Below the pieces are notes generated by a model. The model did no database searches and was not told the DNA's origin. It saw only the letters and a program-made list of their open reading frames with translations. The position numbers were made by a program, and so were the translations under genes. Positions 8,218 through 17,280 of a DNA stretch of 64,000 nucleotides are shown piece after piece (positions within the stretch are counted from its first letter, which is position 1; each line of letters opens with the position of its first letter). Source of the DNA: Quadrisphaera sp. RL12-1S (lineage in GTDB: Bacteria; Actinomycetota; Actinomycetes; Actinomycetales; Quadrisphaeraceae); the NCBI RefSeq assembly GCF_014270065.1, contig NZ_JACNME010000002.1:496001-560000 (forward strand), given 5' to 3'.

Positions 8218-8996
8218 GAGGTCGCCGTCGCGGGCCGGCGGCGCACGAGGGAGACGACGAGGGCGGCGGCGCCGAGCACGGCGCCGGTGGCGCCCAGCCA
8301 GGTGCCGGCCCCGGTGGAGGCCCCCGCCGCGGTCGCACCGCCGCTGCCGGAGGCGGTGGCGGCCGCGGAAGCGCCGGCGTCGTCGTGCTGGTGGCCGGTG
8401 GAGGCGGCCGTCGTGGTGAAGACCGGGGCGGGGTTCTCCGGCTCGACGCCGCTGCTGGGGACGGGCTGGTCCCAGGCCACCACGGTGCCGTCGGAGTAGG
8501 TCTGCGTGGTGGGCAGCTGCACGGTGGTGCCGGCAGCCGGCAGGGCGCCGACGGAGACCGGGAACTGCTGGAACTGGCCCGGGGCGATGCCGCCACCGGC
8601 CTGCGCGGTCCACGTGATGGTGCGGGGCGCCTTGGTGAGCGTGGTGCCGTCCACCACCACGGGGGCGGGCAGCGGGGCCTCGGCGACCTGGGCGGTCCAC
8701 CCCGGCACGGGCTGCACGGCGGCGTAGGTGAAGGGGTGGTCGGTGGGCAGCGACATCTGCACCTGCGTGGTGCTGGCGCTGGAGGACTCGTTCGGCACGC
8801 GCACCTCCAGCAGGGCGTAGCCGCCCGCCGCGGTGCTGTCGGGGGTGACGTGCACGTGGGCCGAGGCCGCGGCCACGGGGACGAGCAGGAGGCCCGCCGC
8901 GAGCGCGGTGGTGGCTCCCGCGCGCAGCGCGCGGGCGCTGCGCGACGACGGGGACGACGACGGGGTGGACGGAGACGACGGGGACAGCGAAGGCAC
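8214..8996 (-). CDS. YcnI family (DUF1775) copper-binding protein
   Basis: 260 residues from GTG 8996, preceded by an AGGAG site. A Ser/Pro-rich N region and a hydrophobic helix end at AAASA, leaving mature His47 (HVHVTPDS), the N-terminal histidine of the YcnI copper site. A downstream Glu (VPNE) and Trp (ITWTAQ) fit that family. The C terminus has a Gly/Ala linker, a transmembrane helix and an RRR tail. An extracytoplasmic copper chaperone is expected. It lies between an unknown membrane protein gene and copC on the same strand. Confidence 0.92.
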   Translation of the reverse strand: MPSLSPSSPSTPSSSPSSRSARALRAGATTALAAGLLLVPVAAASAHVHVTPDSTAAGGYALLEVRVPNESSSASTTQVQMSLPTDHPFTYAAVQPVPGWTAQVAEAPLPAPVVVDGTTLTKAPRTITWTAQAGGGIAPGQFQQFPVSVGALPAAGTTVQLPTTQTYSDGTVVAWDQPVPSSGVEPENPAPVFTTTAASTGHQHDDAGASAAATASGSGGATAAGASTGAGTWLGATGAVLGAAALVVSLVRRRPATATS

Positions 8997-9070
8997 GGTG
9001 GTGCTCCTGGGTGTGCGGCCGGGGTCCGGCGGGGGTGGGTGGCGCGAGGCCGGCCGCACCCCGGGCGGGG

Positions 9071-9718
9071 TCAGCCGGCGGCGAGCACCGGGGGTCCGCG
9101 CCGCCGCACGGCGCGCAGGACCACGCGGTCGCCGGGGACGGCCTCGGCAGCTGCCGGCAGCGGGCGCAGCCGCGGCGCCACCGGCAGAGCGGCGAGGGCG
9201 ACGACGACGGCCGCCAGCGGCGCCAGCCAGGCGCACAGCGCCCAGACGGCGTCCTCGCCGCGGCTGTAGACCAGCGCCAGGGCGGTGGCCACCGCGACGT
9301 GCGCGAGGAGCATGGTGGCGTCGGCGGTGGAGGGGCCGCCGAGCCACAGGGCCGGGGCCGCGGAGACGTGGCCGGCGTGCTCGCCCAGGGCCGCGGCCCC
9401 GCCGGGGACGGCGGGCACGGCGGTAGAAGCGGCGACCAGCCCGGTGGCGTGGTCGGCGGTCGGGGCGAGGGCCTCGAGGGCGGCGTGCAGCACCACCTGG
9501 CTGCCGGCCAGCAGCGGCACGGCGGCACCCGCCGGCAGCTGCCAGCGGGTGGCGAGCCAGCAGCACGCCACCACCCCCGCGACCAGCGCGGCACCACCGG
9601 CGGGACCGGGCAGGTGGCCGCCGGCGGCGGCGTGGCCGACGGCCGACAGCCCCACCACGAACAGCGCCAGCACCAGGGACCGGGCAGCGCGCAGCGCGCC
9701 GCGGTCCGGGGTGGTCAC
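9071..9718 (-). CDS. integral membrane protein of the copper operon, function unknown
   Basis: 215 residues from GTG 9718 (VTTPDRGALRAARSLVLALF). About five to six hydrophobic helices are visible, with an extracellular-looking loop GEHAGHVSAAPALW and a basic C terminus. It lies 74 nt upstream of the YcnI gene on the same strand, so it probably belongs to a membrane protein-YcnI-CopC unit, perhaps as a copper transport or CopD-like partner. No recognised CopD motif was found. The start is 58 nt from the divergent FUSC gene. Confidence 0.75.
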   Translation of the reverse strand: MTTPDRGALRAARSLVLALFVVGLSAVGHAAAGGHLPGPAGGAALVAGVVACCWLATRWQLPAGAAVPLLAGSQVVLHAALEALAPTADHATGLVAASTAVPAVPGGAAALGEHAGHVSAAPALWLGGPSTADATMLLAHVAVATALALVYSRGEDAVWALCAWLAPLAAVVVALAALPVAPRLRPLPAAAEAVPGDRVVLRAVRRRGPPVLAAG

Positions 9719-9776
9719 GCGCCCACGGTACCGAGGGGGCGCACCGCACGGTCGCAGCGGCGGTGAGGATGGGGGC

Positions 9777-10943
9777 GTGTCGGAAGCGGGGTCGAGGGCC
9801 GGACCGACGGCGAGGTCGGGAGCGGCGGTGCGGGCGCTGGTCCGGCACACCCCGCAGTCGGCGACGCTCCCCGCCGCCCTGCGGGCGGGGCTCACGGTGG
9901 CCGTGCCGCTGGGTGCGCTCGTGGTAATGCAGCGGGCGGACCTCGCGCTGTACGCGACCTTCGGCGCGTTCACGGCTGTGTACGGGCGCCGTCCCGACGG
10001 GTCCGCCGACCCCCGGGTGCAGGCGCGCCTGGCCGTCGTCCTCGTCTCGGCCGTGGCGACGGGGGTGCTGGTCTCGCTGAGCGGGGCCGGCGCCTGGCTG
10101 GGCGTGGCGGCCGCGGCCGGGTGGGCGGCGCTGGCGGCCCACCTGTCCGACCGGCAGGGCTGGCGCCCGCCCGGTCCCCTCTTCGCGGTCTTCGCGGTGG
10201 GCGCGTGCTCCGCGGTGCCGGTCAGCGGTGCGACGGCGGCCGTGGAGGCCGTCGCGACCGCGGTGGCCGCGGCGGTGGTCGCGCTGGCGCTGACAGCGGC
10301 GTCCGGGCCGCTGGTCCGCCGCCTGCCGCGACACGTGCGGACGGCACCCCGCGCGACCCCGGTGGCACCGGCCGCCCCGGGGGTGCCGGCGCGCCGGACG
10401 CGGGTGCAGGTGCTCCGCTGCGCCGCGGCGGTGGCCGTGGCGGGAGCGCTCGGCGTGGCCACCACCAGCCAGCACCCGTACTGGGCCGCGGTCGCCGCGG
10501 TGGCGCCGCTGGCGGCGCCCACCCTGTCCTCGCAGCTGGTCCGCGCCACCCACCGCGCGCTCGGCACGGTGCTCGGGCTGGGGGTGGCGGCGGTGCTCCT
10601 GGCGCTGCCGCTGGGCGCGCTGGCCACCGCAGCCACCGCCGTGCTCCTGCAGGTGCTCGCCGAGCTCCTGGTGGTGCGCCACTACGGCGCGGCGATGCTC
10701 GTCATCACCCCGCTGGCGCTGCTGATGGGCCAGCTGGCGCACCCCGTACCGGTCGGCGGCCTGCTGGCCGACCGCGGTGCGGAGACGCTGCTGGGCGTGG
10801 CCGTCGGCGTGGCCGTGGTGCTCGTGACGCGTCCGCGCGCGGGCAGGGGCTCAGCCGCGCAGCGCGGCGACGCGGGCGAGCAGCGCCCCGGTGGCAGGCT
10901 CCGCCGCGTCCAAGGCACCCCCGACGTCGGACGCATCGGCTGA
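9777..10943 (+). CDS. FUSC family membrane protein
   Basis: 388 residues from GTG 9777. Two blocks of hydrophobic helices (about 35-170 and 215-350) are joined by a Pro/Arg-rich linker. The first block has LALYATFGAFTAVYGRRPDG and the second SQHPYWAAVAAVAPLAAPTL with RATHRALGTVLG, the pattern of fusaric-acid-resistance / aromatic acid exporter (FUSC, ArAE) proteins. Likely exports a weak organic acid or other amphiphile, or is a structural relative. Its end overlaps the convergent end of the next gene by about 90 nt. Confidence 0.87.
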   Translation: MSEAGSRAGPTARSGAAVRALVRHTPQSATLPAALRAGLTVAVPLGALVVMQRADLALYATFGAFTAVYGRRPDGSADPRVQARLAVVLVSAVATGVLVSLSGAGAWLGVAAAAGWAALAAHLSDRQGWRPPGPLFAVFAVGACSAVPVSGATAAVEAVATAVAAAVVALALTAASGPLVRRLPRHVRTAPRATPVAPAAPGVPARRTRVQVLRCAAAVAVAGALGVATTSQHPYWAAVAAVAPLAAPTLSSQLVRATHRALGTVLGLGVAAVLLALPLGALATAATAVLLQVLAELLVVRHYGAAMLVITPLALLMGQLAHPVPVGGLLADRGAETLLGVAVGVAVVLVTRPRAGRGSAAQRGDAGEQRPGGRLRRVQGTPDVGRIG

Positions 10944-11462
10944 CAGCTGCTGCCTCAGCCGGGACAGGACCGGGTAGGCGGGCAGCACCGCTGCGTCCGC
11001 AGGTCCCCCGCTCCCCTGCTGGGTGCCGGGCCCGGTGCTGGGGCAGGTGCGGGCCAGGTGGACGGCGACGACGCCGAGGGCCTGGTCCGCTCCGGCGCGG
11101 CCGAACCCGTCGGCCAGGAGCGCGCAGCGCAGCCGCGCCGCCCAGGCCCCCCGCAGCCAGTGCTCCAGGGGAACCCCCGAGCCGGCGGCGAGCCGCCACG
11201 CGACGGCGTCGCGACGGGCCACCTCCGCGGCGGTGCGCTGCAGCGCCACCACGAGCGCCTCCCAGCGAGCCGCCCCGCCGTCCGGGCCGCCGTCCGCGCC
11301 CGCGTCCGGGCCGCCGTCCGGGCCGTCGCACGCGCGGTCGAGCTCGCCCACCACGGCGCGGACCGCGTCCAGCGGGGCCGCGGCGGCCACCTCGTCGCGC
11401 TCGTCGTCGTCCTGCGGGGAGCCTGCGGAGGGCGCCGGGCCACCGGTGGGACTGTCGAGCAC
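10851..11462 (-). CDS. hypothetical protein in TetR operon
   Basis: 203 residues from GTG 11462 (VLDSPTGGPAPSAG). Unrecognised. An N-terminal Asp-rich linker with a short PDGG-type repeat at ~60-75 is followed by a mostly helical, Ala- and Arg-rich body with VPLEHWLRGAWAARLRCALL and GVVAVHLARTCP. No signal peptide or membrane helix. It follows the TetR gene on the same strand after 34 nt, and a TetR-type palindrome lies 10 nt upstream of its start, so it may be directly regulated. The 3' end overlaps the FUSC gene on the other strand. Confidence 0.6.
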   Translation of the reverse strand: MLDSPTGGPAPSAGSPQDDDERDEVAAAAPLDAVRAVVGELDRACDGPDGGPDAGADGGPDGGAARWEALVVALQRTAAEVARRDAVAWRLAAGSGVPLEHWLRGAWAARLRCALLADGFGRAGADQALGVVAVHLARTCPSTGPGTQQGSGGPADAAVLPAYPVLSRLRQQLSADASDVGGALDAAEPATGALLARVAALRG

Positions 11463-11471
11463 GGCCAGATT

Positions 11472-11484
11472 CTTACACCGTAAG
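11472..11484. promoter_or_regulatory. putative TetR operator 1
   Basis: Perfect palindrome CTTACACCGTAAG, just downstream of the tetR stop and 10 nt upstream of the next gene's GTG. Its 11-bp core is the exact reverse complement of the core of the second site at 12372-12382. Confidence 0.65.
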
Positions 11485-11496
11485 ACCGCGGGTCGC

Positions 11497-12288
11497 TCAG
11501 GCCCCGCTGCCGCCCACGACCTGCACGGTGATCCTGTCGATGAGGCTCTCCAACGACTCTTCGAACTCCTGCAGCGACCTGTCGTCGGCGAGCAGCTCGC
11601 TGAGGCGCTCCACCGTCGGGGCGCCTCGCAGGCCGTGCGGAGGCACCTCCTCCTCCACGAGGTCCAGCGGGCCCACCGCGCCACCGCGCTGGGAGACCTC
11701 CAGGAGCAGGTTGCCCAGCAGGAAGCTCGTGAAGGCCCGGTAGACCGCCACCGCCTGCTCGTCCTCGAAGCCCTCGGACAGCAGCCCGGACAGGAAGGTC
11801 TCCACCCAGCGCACCGAGCGCAGCGGCGGGCGCAGCCAGGGCGCCTCCGGCGGAGTGGAGGCGATGAGCGGGAACGCGCGGGGGTGGGCGATGGCCATCC
11901 GGCGCACGCCGTGCGCCATGCGCTGCAGGAAGTCCTGCCAGCCGTGCGCGGGGGTCCGCAGCACGTCCTCGTCGTGGTCGAGCTCGGAGACGAGGGTGTC
12001 GACCACACCGTCGAGCAGGTCCTCGCGGCCCGGCACGTAGCGGTACAGCGACATCGCCTCCACGCCCAGGCGCGCCCCGAGCCGGCGCATGGTCAGCGAC
12101 CCCACGCCCTCCTCGTCGATGAACGCCAGGGCCGCCGCCAGGATGCGCTCGCGGCTCAGGGGCACCCGGGCCGAGGGAGGCTCCTTGCCCTGCACGGCCA
12201 GCTCGTCAGCGTCGGGCACGTCGGCACCGCGGCTGCTGCTCGCGCTGCCGTCCGGGCCGCTGCCGTCCGGGCCCCCGCTGGTGGTCAC
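11497..12288 (-). CDS. TetR family transcriptional regulator (TetR C-terminal domain class)
   Basis: 263 residues. After a disordered N terminus the helix-turn-helix spans about 43-95: LSRERILAAALAFIDEEGVG, then SLTMRRLGARLGVEAMSLYR with YVPGREDLLDGVVD. The rest matches the tetracycline-repressor-type ligand domain (WQDFLQRMAHGVRRMAIAHP, then FLSGLLSEGFEDEQAV). GTG 12288 is the only clear start. It is divergent from the Asp23 gene. Matching palindromes on both sides suggest autoregulation plus control of both neighbours. Ligand unknown. Confidence 0.92.
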   Translation of the reverse strand: MTTSGGPDGSGPDGSASSSRGADVPDADELAVQGKEPPSARVPLSRERILAAALAFIDEEGVGSLTMRRLGARLGVEAMSLYRYVPGREDLLDGVVDTLVSELDHDEDVLRTPAHGWQDFLQRMAHGVRRMAIAHPRAFPLIASTPPEAPWLRPPLRSVRWVETFLSGLLSEGFEDEQAVAVYRAFTSFLLGNLLLEVSQRGGAVGPLDLVEEEVPPHGLRGAPTVERLSELLADDRSLQEFEESLESLIDRITVQVVGGSGA

Positions 12289-12370
12289 CCGCTGAGGTTG
12301 TCACCCACCGGCGCCGGGCGCAGGTCGTCGGGCCCGTCCGGAGCAGGCCCTCTGGGGTGGCGGGTCGCCT

Positions 12371-12383
12371 TTTACGGTGTAAG
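12371..12383. promoter_or_regulatory. putative TetR operator 2
   Basis: TTTACGGTGTAAG with perfect core TTACGGTGTAA (12372-12382), in the 157-bp gap between the divergent tetR (start 12288) and Asp23 gene (start 12446). The core is identical, on the other strand, to that of the site at 11472. Confidence 0.65.
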
Positions 12384-12445
12384 CCTGGTGCTCCGGCTCA
12401 CGGCGCCCGGTGGCCACCCCGGCCACCGCCGTGACGAGGAGGATC

Positions 12446-12886
12446 ATGACCGAGATCGCCGACCCGAGCACCTCGACGCTCCACGGCACCGCGAGCGCCT
12501 CCAGCGGCCTCTCGACCCGTGCCCCCGGCGTGCGGGCCGCGGGCGCCACCACCACCACGGACGCCGTCATCGCCACGCTCGCCGGCCTGGCCGCCCGGGA
12601 GGTGCCGGGCGTCCACGCCCTGGGCATCCCCACGGGGCGCACCGCCACGGCGCTCGGCCAGCTCATCCCCGGTTCCTCGCGCGGCGGCTGCGCCGGCGTG
12701 GAGGTCGAGGTGGGCGAGCGGCAGGCGGCCGTCGAGGTGGCCGTGGTGACCGAGCTGGGACGCAGCGCCCCGGCCGTGGCCGAGCAGGTGCGCACCGCCG
12801 TCGCGCAGGCCCTGCACGACCTCGTGGGCCTGGAGGTCACCGCGGTGGACGTCGAGGTGGTCGACGTCGCCGAGCCCCCTCGCTGA
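12446..12886 (+). CDS. Asp23/Gls24 family envelope stress response protein
   Basis: 146 residues from ATG 12446, directly after GACGAGGAGGATC. The central segment TTTTDAVIATLAGLAAREVP, then GVHALGI, followed by GVEVEVGERQAAVEVAVVTE and VAEQVRTAVAQALHDLVGLE, is the alkaline-shock protein 23 domain. In Gram-positives these proteins sit beneath the membrane and help with cell-envelope stress. It is divergent from a TetR gene with a palindrome between them, so induction through that repressor is likely. Confidence 0.88.
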   Translation: MTEIADPSTSTLHGTASASSGLSTRAPGVRAAGATTTTDAVIATLAGLAAREVPGVHALGIPTGRTATALGQLIPGSSRGGCAGVEVEVGERQAAVEVAVVTELGRSAPAVAEQVRTAVAQALHDLVGLEVTAVDVEVVDVAEPPR

Positions 12887-13039
12887 GCCCCTCACCGGGC
12901 CGCGGCCCCCGGTCGCGGGACGGCGACAGGTCGCCCACGATAGGACCGCTGACGGCGCGGGCACTGCCCGCGCCGTTCCCATGACGGCACTCCCCCGGTC
13001 CTGCTCGGACGCGGGGCACAGACAAGGAGAGGACCTTTC

Positions 13040-13819
13040 ATGAGCTCGACGGTGCAGAAGATCGGCGCTGAGTTCCTCGGGACGTTCTGGCTGGTGTTCG
13101 CCGGCTGCGGCGCAGCCGTCCTGGCCACCACGGCCGCCCCCGGAGACACCGGCGCGCAGGTGGCCATCGGGTGGCTCGGCGTCGCCCTGGCCTTCGGCCT
13201 GGCCGTGACCACCGGCGCGTACGCGCTCGGCCACATCTCCGGCGGCCACTTCAACCCCGCCATCTCCCTCGGCCTGTCGGTCGCGGGCCGCCTGCCCTGG
13301 CGCGAGCTGCCCGTCTACGTGGTCTCCCAGCTGGTGGGAGCCGTCGCCGGTGCCGCCGTGCTGTACGGGATCGCCAGCGGCCGCGCGGGCTTCGACCCCA
13401 CCGGCGCCTTCGCCACCAACGGCTACGCCGACCGCTCCCCCGAGGGCTACGGCCTGGTCGCCGCGCTGCTCGTCGAGGTGGTGCTGACGGCGGTGTTCGT
13501 GCTCGTGGTCCTGGGCACCACCGGCCCGAAGGGCGCCCCGGGGCTCGCCCCGCTGGCCATCGGCCTGACCCTCGTGGTGATCCACCTCATCTCGATCCCG
13601 GTGGACAACACCTCCGTGAACCCCGCCCGCTCCATCGCCCCGGCGCTGTTCGCCGGCTCGGCGGCTCTCGGCCAGGTGTGGCTGTTCATCGTCGCCCCGC
13701 TGGTGGGCGGCGTCATCGCGGCGCTCGTGCACAAGGGCCTGCTGGCCACCAGCGAGGAGCGCGGTGACGTCCGCGTGGAGCAGACCGCCCACCGCGAGCG
13801 GGTCGCCGGGCGGGCCTGA
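13040..13819 (+). CDS. aqpZ: aquaporin Z
   Basis: 259 residues, six transmembrane helices and two half-helices. The NPA motifs are at N72 ([11 protein letters not shown]) and N194 ([11 protein letters not shown]). The selectivity-filter residues match water-selective AqpZ: F52, H182, T191 and R197. A strong AAGGAGAGG site precedes ATG 13040. The C terminus extends about 25 residues beyond the usual end, with a charged tail. Expected role is rapid water flux for osmotic balance. It is monocistronic and followed by a strong hairpin. Confidence 0.95.
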   Translation: MSSTVQKIGAEFLGTFWLVFAGCGAAVLATTAAPGDTGAQVAIGWLGVALAFGLAVTTGAYALGHISGGHFNPAISLGLSVAGRLPWRELPVYVVSQLVGAVAGAAVLYGIASGRAGFDPTGAFATNGYADRSPEGYGLVAALLVEVVLTAVFVLVVLGTTGPKGAPGLAPLAIGLTLVVIHLISIPVDNTSVNPARSIAPALFAGSAALGQVWLFIVAPLVGGVIAALVHKGLLATSEERGDVRVEQTAHRERVAGRA

Positions 13820-13855
13820 CCGCCCCTGGCCACCGCTCTGCCACCGATCGACCAC

Positions 13856-13907
13856 TGACGACGACGAGGGCCGGCCGCTGAGAAGCGGCCGGCCCTCGTC
13901 GTCGTCA
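13856..13907. terminator. 24-bp perfect hairpin, bidirectional terminator
   Basis: Left arm 13856-13879 and right arm 13884-13907 are exact reverse complements with a GAGA tetraloop. It sits between the convergent ends of aqpZ (13819) and the kinase-GH13 gene (13912). There is no U-run, as is usual in this GC-rich context. Confidence 0.85.
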
Positions 13908-13911
13908 GCCC

Positions 13912-16900
13912 TCAGCGCTGGGTGCCGGAGCGGCGCAGGTCCTCCTCCGGGGCGCCCGGGTCCTTGAGGAGCAGGAACAGGCCGCTGTAGGGGCTCAGCC
14001 ACACGCTGAAGCTCAGCAGGTCGTCCACCCAGCCGATCTCACCCTCGTCGCGGGCGTCGAGCACCGCCATGCGCGGGGTGAAGTGCTGCGAGCGGACCGT
14101 GCCCTCGATGGTCTCGCCGGTGAAGTTCAGCACCGTGACCTGCAGCTGCGCCGAGCGGTTCGGGTCTCCACCGTCGAGGCGGTGCACCATGACCAGCATG
14201 CCGGGGTGGGCGACGGCGGGGACGTCCACCTGCGTGGCGGTGGCGATGCCGTGCTGGGCGCGCAGCGCCAGGAGCCCCTGCAGGCGCCGGGCGAAGGAGG
14301 CCTCGTCCGCCAGCTGCTCGGGCAGGGAGCCGTAGAGCACCCGGGCGCGCGGCATCCCACTGGCCGAGTGCGTGGCCTGCGGGTCGACGTCGAGCAGGTC
14401 GTGCGCGCCGCGCTCCACCCAGCGGGTGTCGCCGGTGTCGGTGAGGGCGGCCACCTGCTGGATCGGCACCGGCAGGGCCCCCACGAGGTCCCACCCGGAC
14501 AGGGCGAACACCCCGGGCTGCCAGGCGTTGAACATGGCCAGCAGCAGGTGCGCCCGCCGGATCATCTCGACGTCGTCGTCGCCGATCTCCTCCAGCGTCC
14601 GGTGCCCGCGGGTCGCGGCGATCACCGAGGCGGTGGTGCACGCGATGCCGTTGGTGGTGAAGACGTGGTTGTAGTCCGCGGCCTCACCGGTGATGCCGCG
14701 CAGCAGGTCGCCGCGCACGGCCTCGGCCAGCTCGGCGCCGGTGGTGGGGCGGCCCCGGAAGAGGTACTCGTCGTTGGTGTGCGCGGTGGCCCAGTGGACC
14801 AGCTCGTAGGTGAGCTCGTCGTGGTTCTGCATGCCGTGCACCAGGGACGCCGGGTCTACTCCCACCTCCAGGGAGGTGCGCAGCGTCAGGCGCAGGAACT
14901 CGGTGTCCCCGGTGACCAGGGCGTGCTGGTAGGCGGGGCGGTTGACGAAGTCGTACGACAGGTCCGCGCCCACGCGGCCGGTGTCGCGGATGTCCTCGAT
15001 GCCGAGGTTCAGCTCCTGGAAGGTGAACCCGCCCACCTTGCGCACGGTGCTGGCGATGACGTGGTTGGCCGCCTCCGACAGCGGGTGGCCCTCCGACCAC
15101 GCCGGGCCGCCGCCACCGGACTTCTCCACCCCGAGGAAGCCGTTGGCGTCCAGGCGCAGCGCGCTGGTGCCCAGCTCGGCCAGGGAGTGCAGCGCGTCGC
15201 CGATGACCAGGCGCATGCCCGCGAACGTCGGGTCGAGCCAGTTGATGGAGGGCTGGCCCTGCTTGAAGTAGTGCAGGTACACCCAGCGCCGCACCTGGCC
15301 GTCCACCCCGGTGACCTCGGCGGTGGCGCTCCAGTTGGTCTCCTTGACGCCCGGCGCGTAGAAGATCACGCGCTGCAGCGCGCCGATGATGTAGCCGGCG
15401 TCGGCCAGGCGGGCCTCGGTGATGGCGTCGAGGTTGACCGCGTCGCGGCCGGCCGGCACGTCGGGGAGCAGGTGCCAGTCCTCCCGGGGGATCTCCACCA
15501 TGTGGTAGATGCCGGGGTAGTCGCCGTGGCCCATCTCCGCCAGGCGGAAGTCGGCGCCCTTGCCCGTGTGGCCGGGGACGATGTCGTCGATGACGGAGCC
15601 GCCGTGGGCGTCGGCCACCTCGCACACGCCGCGGAACTCGTCCTCGGTGCCGAAGAGCGGGTCGATCTGGGTGCTGATCCTGTCGAAGTGCCCGTCGACG
15701 CTGGGGGTCTCCTCCCAGCCGGTGATGCCGCCGGCCTTCTTCACCGGGCCGGTGTGGATGCCGTCGATGCCGATCTCCTCGAAGGCGCTCCACAGGCGCT
15801 CGTCGGCCACCGAGGCCAGGAACGACTCCCCCTGGCGGGTGATGAGGGAGATCGGGTACGCGGTGAACCACACCGACGCCGTGGCGACCGCGCGCCGCGC
15901 GTCGGGGCGGGCGTAGGGGTTGCGCCACATGGCGGGGGTGCCGGACAGCTGCCGGCTCAGGCCCTCGGCGTCGGCCAGCATCGACTGCTGCACGAGCCAG
16001 GCCACGTAGGCCGGGTTGGTGCCGTCCGCGGTGCGGCGGTGCGTCGCCCGACCGCGCCGCACCTCCAGCTGGGCGGCCGGGCGCAGCCGGCGCGGACGGG
16101 CCGGGTAGCGCTGCTCGTCGTAGGTGATGTCGCTGGGCTCACCGCCCTCCTCGACGGCGGAGATGCCCGTCGGGGTGGCGGCGGGGACGACGAGCGGGCG
16201 CGGCGCGACGACGACCTCCTCGCGCAGCACCCCCGCCAGCCCGGCGCCGGCGACGACGATGCGGGCGCGCTCCCACGGGCGCTGCTCGGCGATGAAGGGC
16301 AGCTCCTCGGCCTGCCACTCGTGCCAGAACCGCGTGGCGGCCTCGCGCTCGCCGTTGACGCCGAGGGCGACGTCCCTGTCGATGCCGAGGCGCTCCGCCT
16401 CGGCCGGGTCTGACTGCACCCACAGGACGACGTCGACGTGGTCGGCGAGCTCGCGGCGACCGGCGCCGACGCCCTCGAGGAACAGCCACCGCGTGCCCTC
16501 CGGCACGTCCAGGGTGCCCTCTCGGCCGTGCTCGGCCCACGCCGGCGGGCGGAAGCTCACCGCCTGCCCGTCCCGGGCCGGCTGGAGCACGCCCTCGACG
16601 AGCAGGTCGGTCCAGTCGAAGAAGCCGTGGTGCCAGGCGATGTCGTCGGTGCGCACGAGCACCCCGTCCTCCACGGCGGCGAGCAGCCGGTCCGCGAGCG
16701 CCGACTTGCCGCTGCCACCGCGCCCGTCCACGGCCACCACGCGCGGACGGTCGGCCGGCACGTCGGCCGAGTGCTCCAGCAGCGCCACGAGCCCGGACAG
16801 CGGCACCTGCCGCCACGGGCCCGCCAGGGGCTCGCCGTCGGGGAGCACCACCCCGGTGGGGACCACCTGGGTGGCGTCGGAGCTCGTCTCGGGGTCGGGA

Positions 16901-16932
16901 AGGGCCTGGTCGTCGGAGGGCGCCGTCAGCAC
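13912..16932 (-). CDS. P-loop kinase / GH13 trehalose-synthase-like fusion protein
   Basis: One unbroken frame of 1006 residues. Residues ~60-235 are a uridine-kinase-like P-loop domain: [20 protein letters not shown] (Walker A 70-77), then [16 protein letters not shown] and [12 protein letters not shown]. Residues ~300-990 form a GH13 (alpha-amylase family) domain of the maltose glucosyltransferase / trehalose-synthase-like type. Region I is [11 protein letters not shown], the nucleophile D595 is in [11 protein letters not shown], the acid/base E640 in FTFQELNLG, and H704-D705 in [10 protein letters not shown]. Both parts look catalytically complete. It may couple sugar phosphorylation to maltose/trehalose interconversion. 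Divergent from a sugar ABC operon. GTG 16932 is the start. Confidence 0.88.
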   Translation of the reverse strand: MLTAPSDDQALPDPETSSDATQVVPTGVVLPDGEPLAGPWRQVPLSGLVALLEHSADVPADRPRVVAVDGRGGSGKSALADRLLAAVEDGVLVRTDDIAWHHGFFDWTDLLVEGVLQPARDGQAVSFRPPAWAEHGREGTLDVPEGTRWLFLEGVGAGRRELADHVDVVLWVQSDPAEAERLGIDRDVALGVNGEREAATRFWHEWQAEELPFIAEQRPWERARIVVAGAGLAGVLREEVVVAPRPLVVPAATPTGISAVEEGGEPSDITYDEQRYPARPRRLRPAAQLEVRRGRATHRRTADGTNPAYVAWLVQQSMLADAEGLSRQLSGTPAMWRNPYARPDARRAVATASVWFTAYPISLITRQGESFLASVADERLWSAFEEIGIDGIHTGPVKKAGGITGWEETPSVDGHFDRISTQIDPLFGTEDEFRGVCEVADAHGGSVIDDIVPGHTGKGADFRLAEMGHGDYPGIYHMVEIPREDWHLLPDVPAGRDAVNLDAITEARLADAGYIIGALQRVIFYAPGVKETNWSATAEVTGVDGQVRRWVYLHYFKQGQPSINWLDPTFAGMRLVIGDALHSLAELGTSALRLDANGFLGVEKSGGGGPAWSEGHPLSEAANHVIASTVRKVGGFTFQELNLGIEDIRDTGRVGADLSYDFVNRPAYQHALVTGDTEFLRLTLRTSLEVGVDPASLVHGMQNHDELTYELVHWATAHTNDEYLFRGRPTTGAELAEAVRGDLLRGITGEAADYNHVFTTNGIACTTASVIAATRGHRTLEEIGDDDVEMIRRAHLLLAMFNAWQPGVFALSGWDLVGALPVPIQQVAALTDTGDTRWVERGAHDLLDVDPQATHSASGMPRARVLYGSLPEQLADEASFARRLQGLLALRAQHGIATATQVDVPAVAHPGMLVMVHRLDGGDPNRSAQLQVTVLNFTGETIEGTVRSQHFTPRMAVLDARDEGEIGWVDDLLSFSVWLSPYSGLFLLLKDPGAPEEDLRRSGTQR

Positions 16933-17280
16933 GGCTGACCACGCTACCCATGCGCGGGGGCAGCGGCGCGCGGAGATCCGAGCCCGGTCGGCAGGGCGCC
17001 GACGCCCGGGGTCGGGATGAGCGGTCGCAGGCCCTCCCCCGGTGGTCTCGCAGCGGACCGGGAGGCCCTGCGCAGGTGATCACGAGGTGCTCTTCAGCAT
17101 CCGCCGCCGTCCCCCGCGAGGGACACCTCCCCGCTGCGACGACTTCACCAGACGATCACCTCAGGGCCTCCCACGGGTCCCCCGGCTGCCGCAGCGTCCT
17201 CCTGGCCCCGGGGAGTCCGACCGGCTGCCCGACCGGCTGGCAGCACCGGACCGCTCGCAGCAGCAGGAGGAGGAGGGTCG
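16933..17280. other. divergent intergenic region between GH13 fusion and ABC operon
   Basis: About 350 bp with no convincing gene. It should hold both divergent promoters. The only structure seen is a long imperfect inverted repeat (17056-17179) and, at its right edge, a very strong AGGAGGAGGAGG ribosome-binding site serving the leader ORF at 17281. Confidence 0.6.
17056..17179. repeat. long imperfect inverted repeat upstream of ABC operon
   Basis: Left arm 17056-17083 contains GGGAGGCCCTG and AGGTGATC. Right arm 17154-17179 contains GATCACCT and CAGGGCCTCCC. The arms pair over about 22 positions with small bulges and are separated by ~70 nt. It lies in the presumed 5' leader or promoter of the ABC operon and could be a regulator site or an mRNA structure. 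Confidence 0.5.

Noticed and set aside
8214-10742. 842-codon minus-strand frame spanning the YcnI gene
   Set aside because: Only the part from 8996 down encodes a conserved protein (YcnI). The upstream extension is Arg/Pro/Ala-rich and antisense to the FUSC gene.
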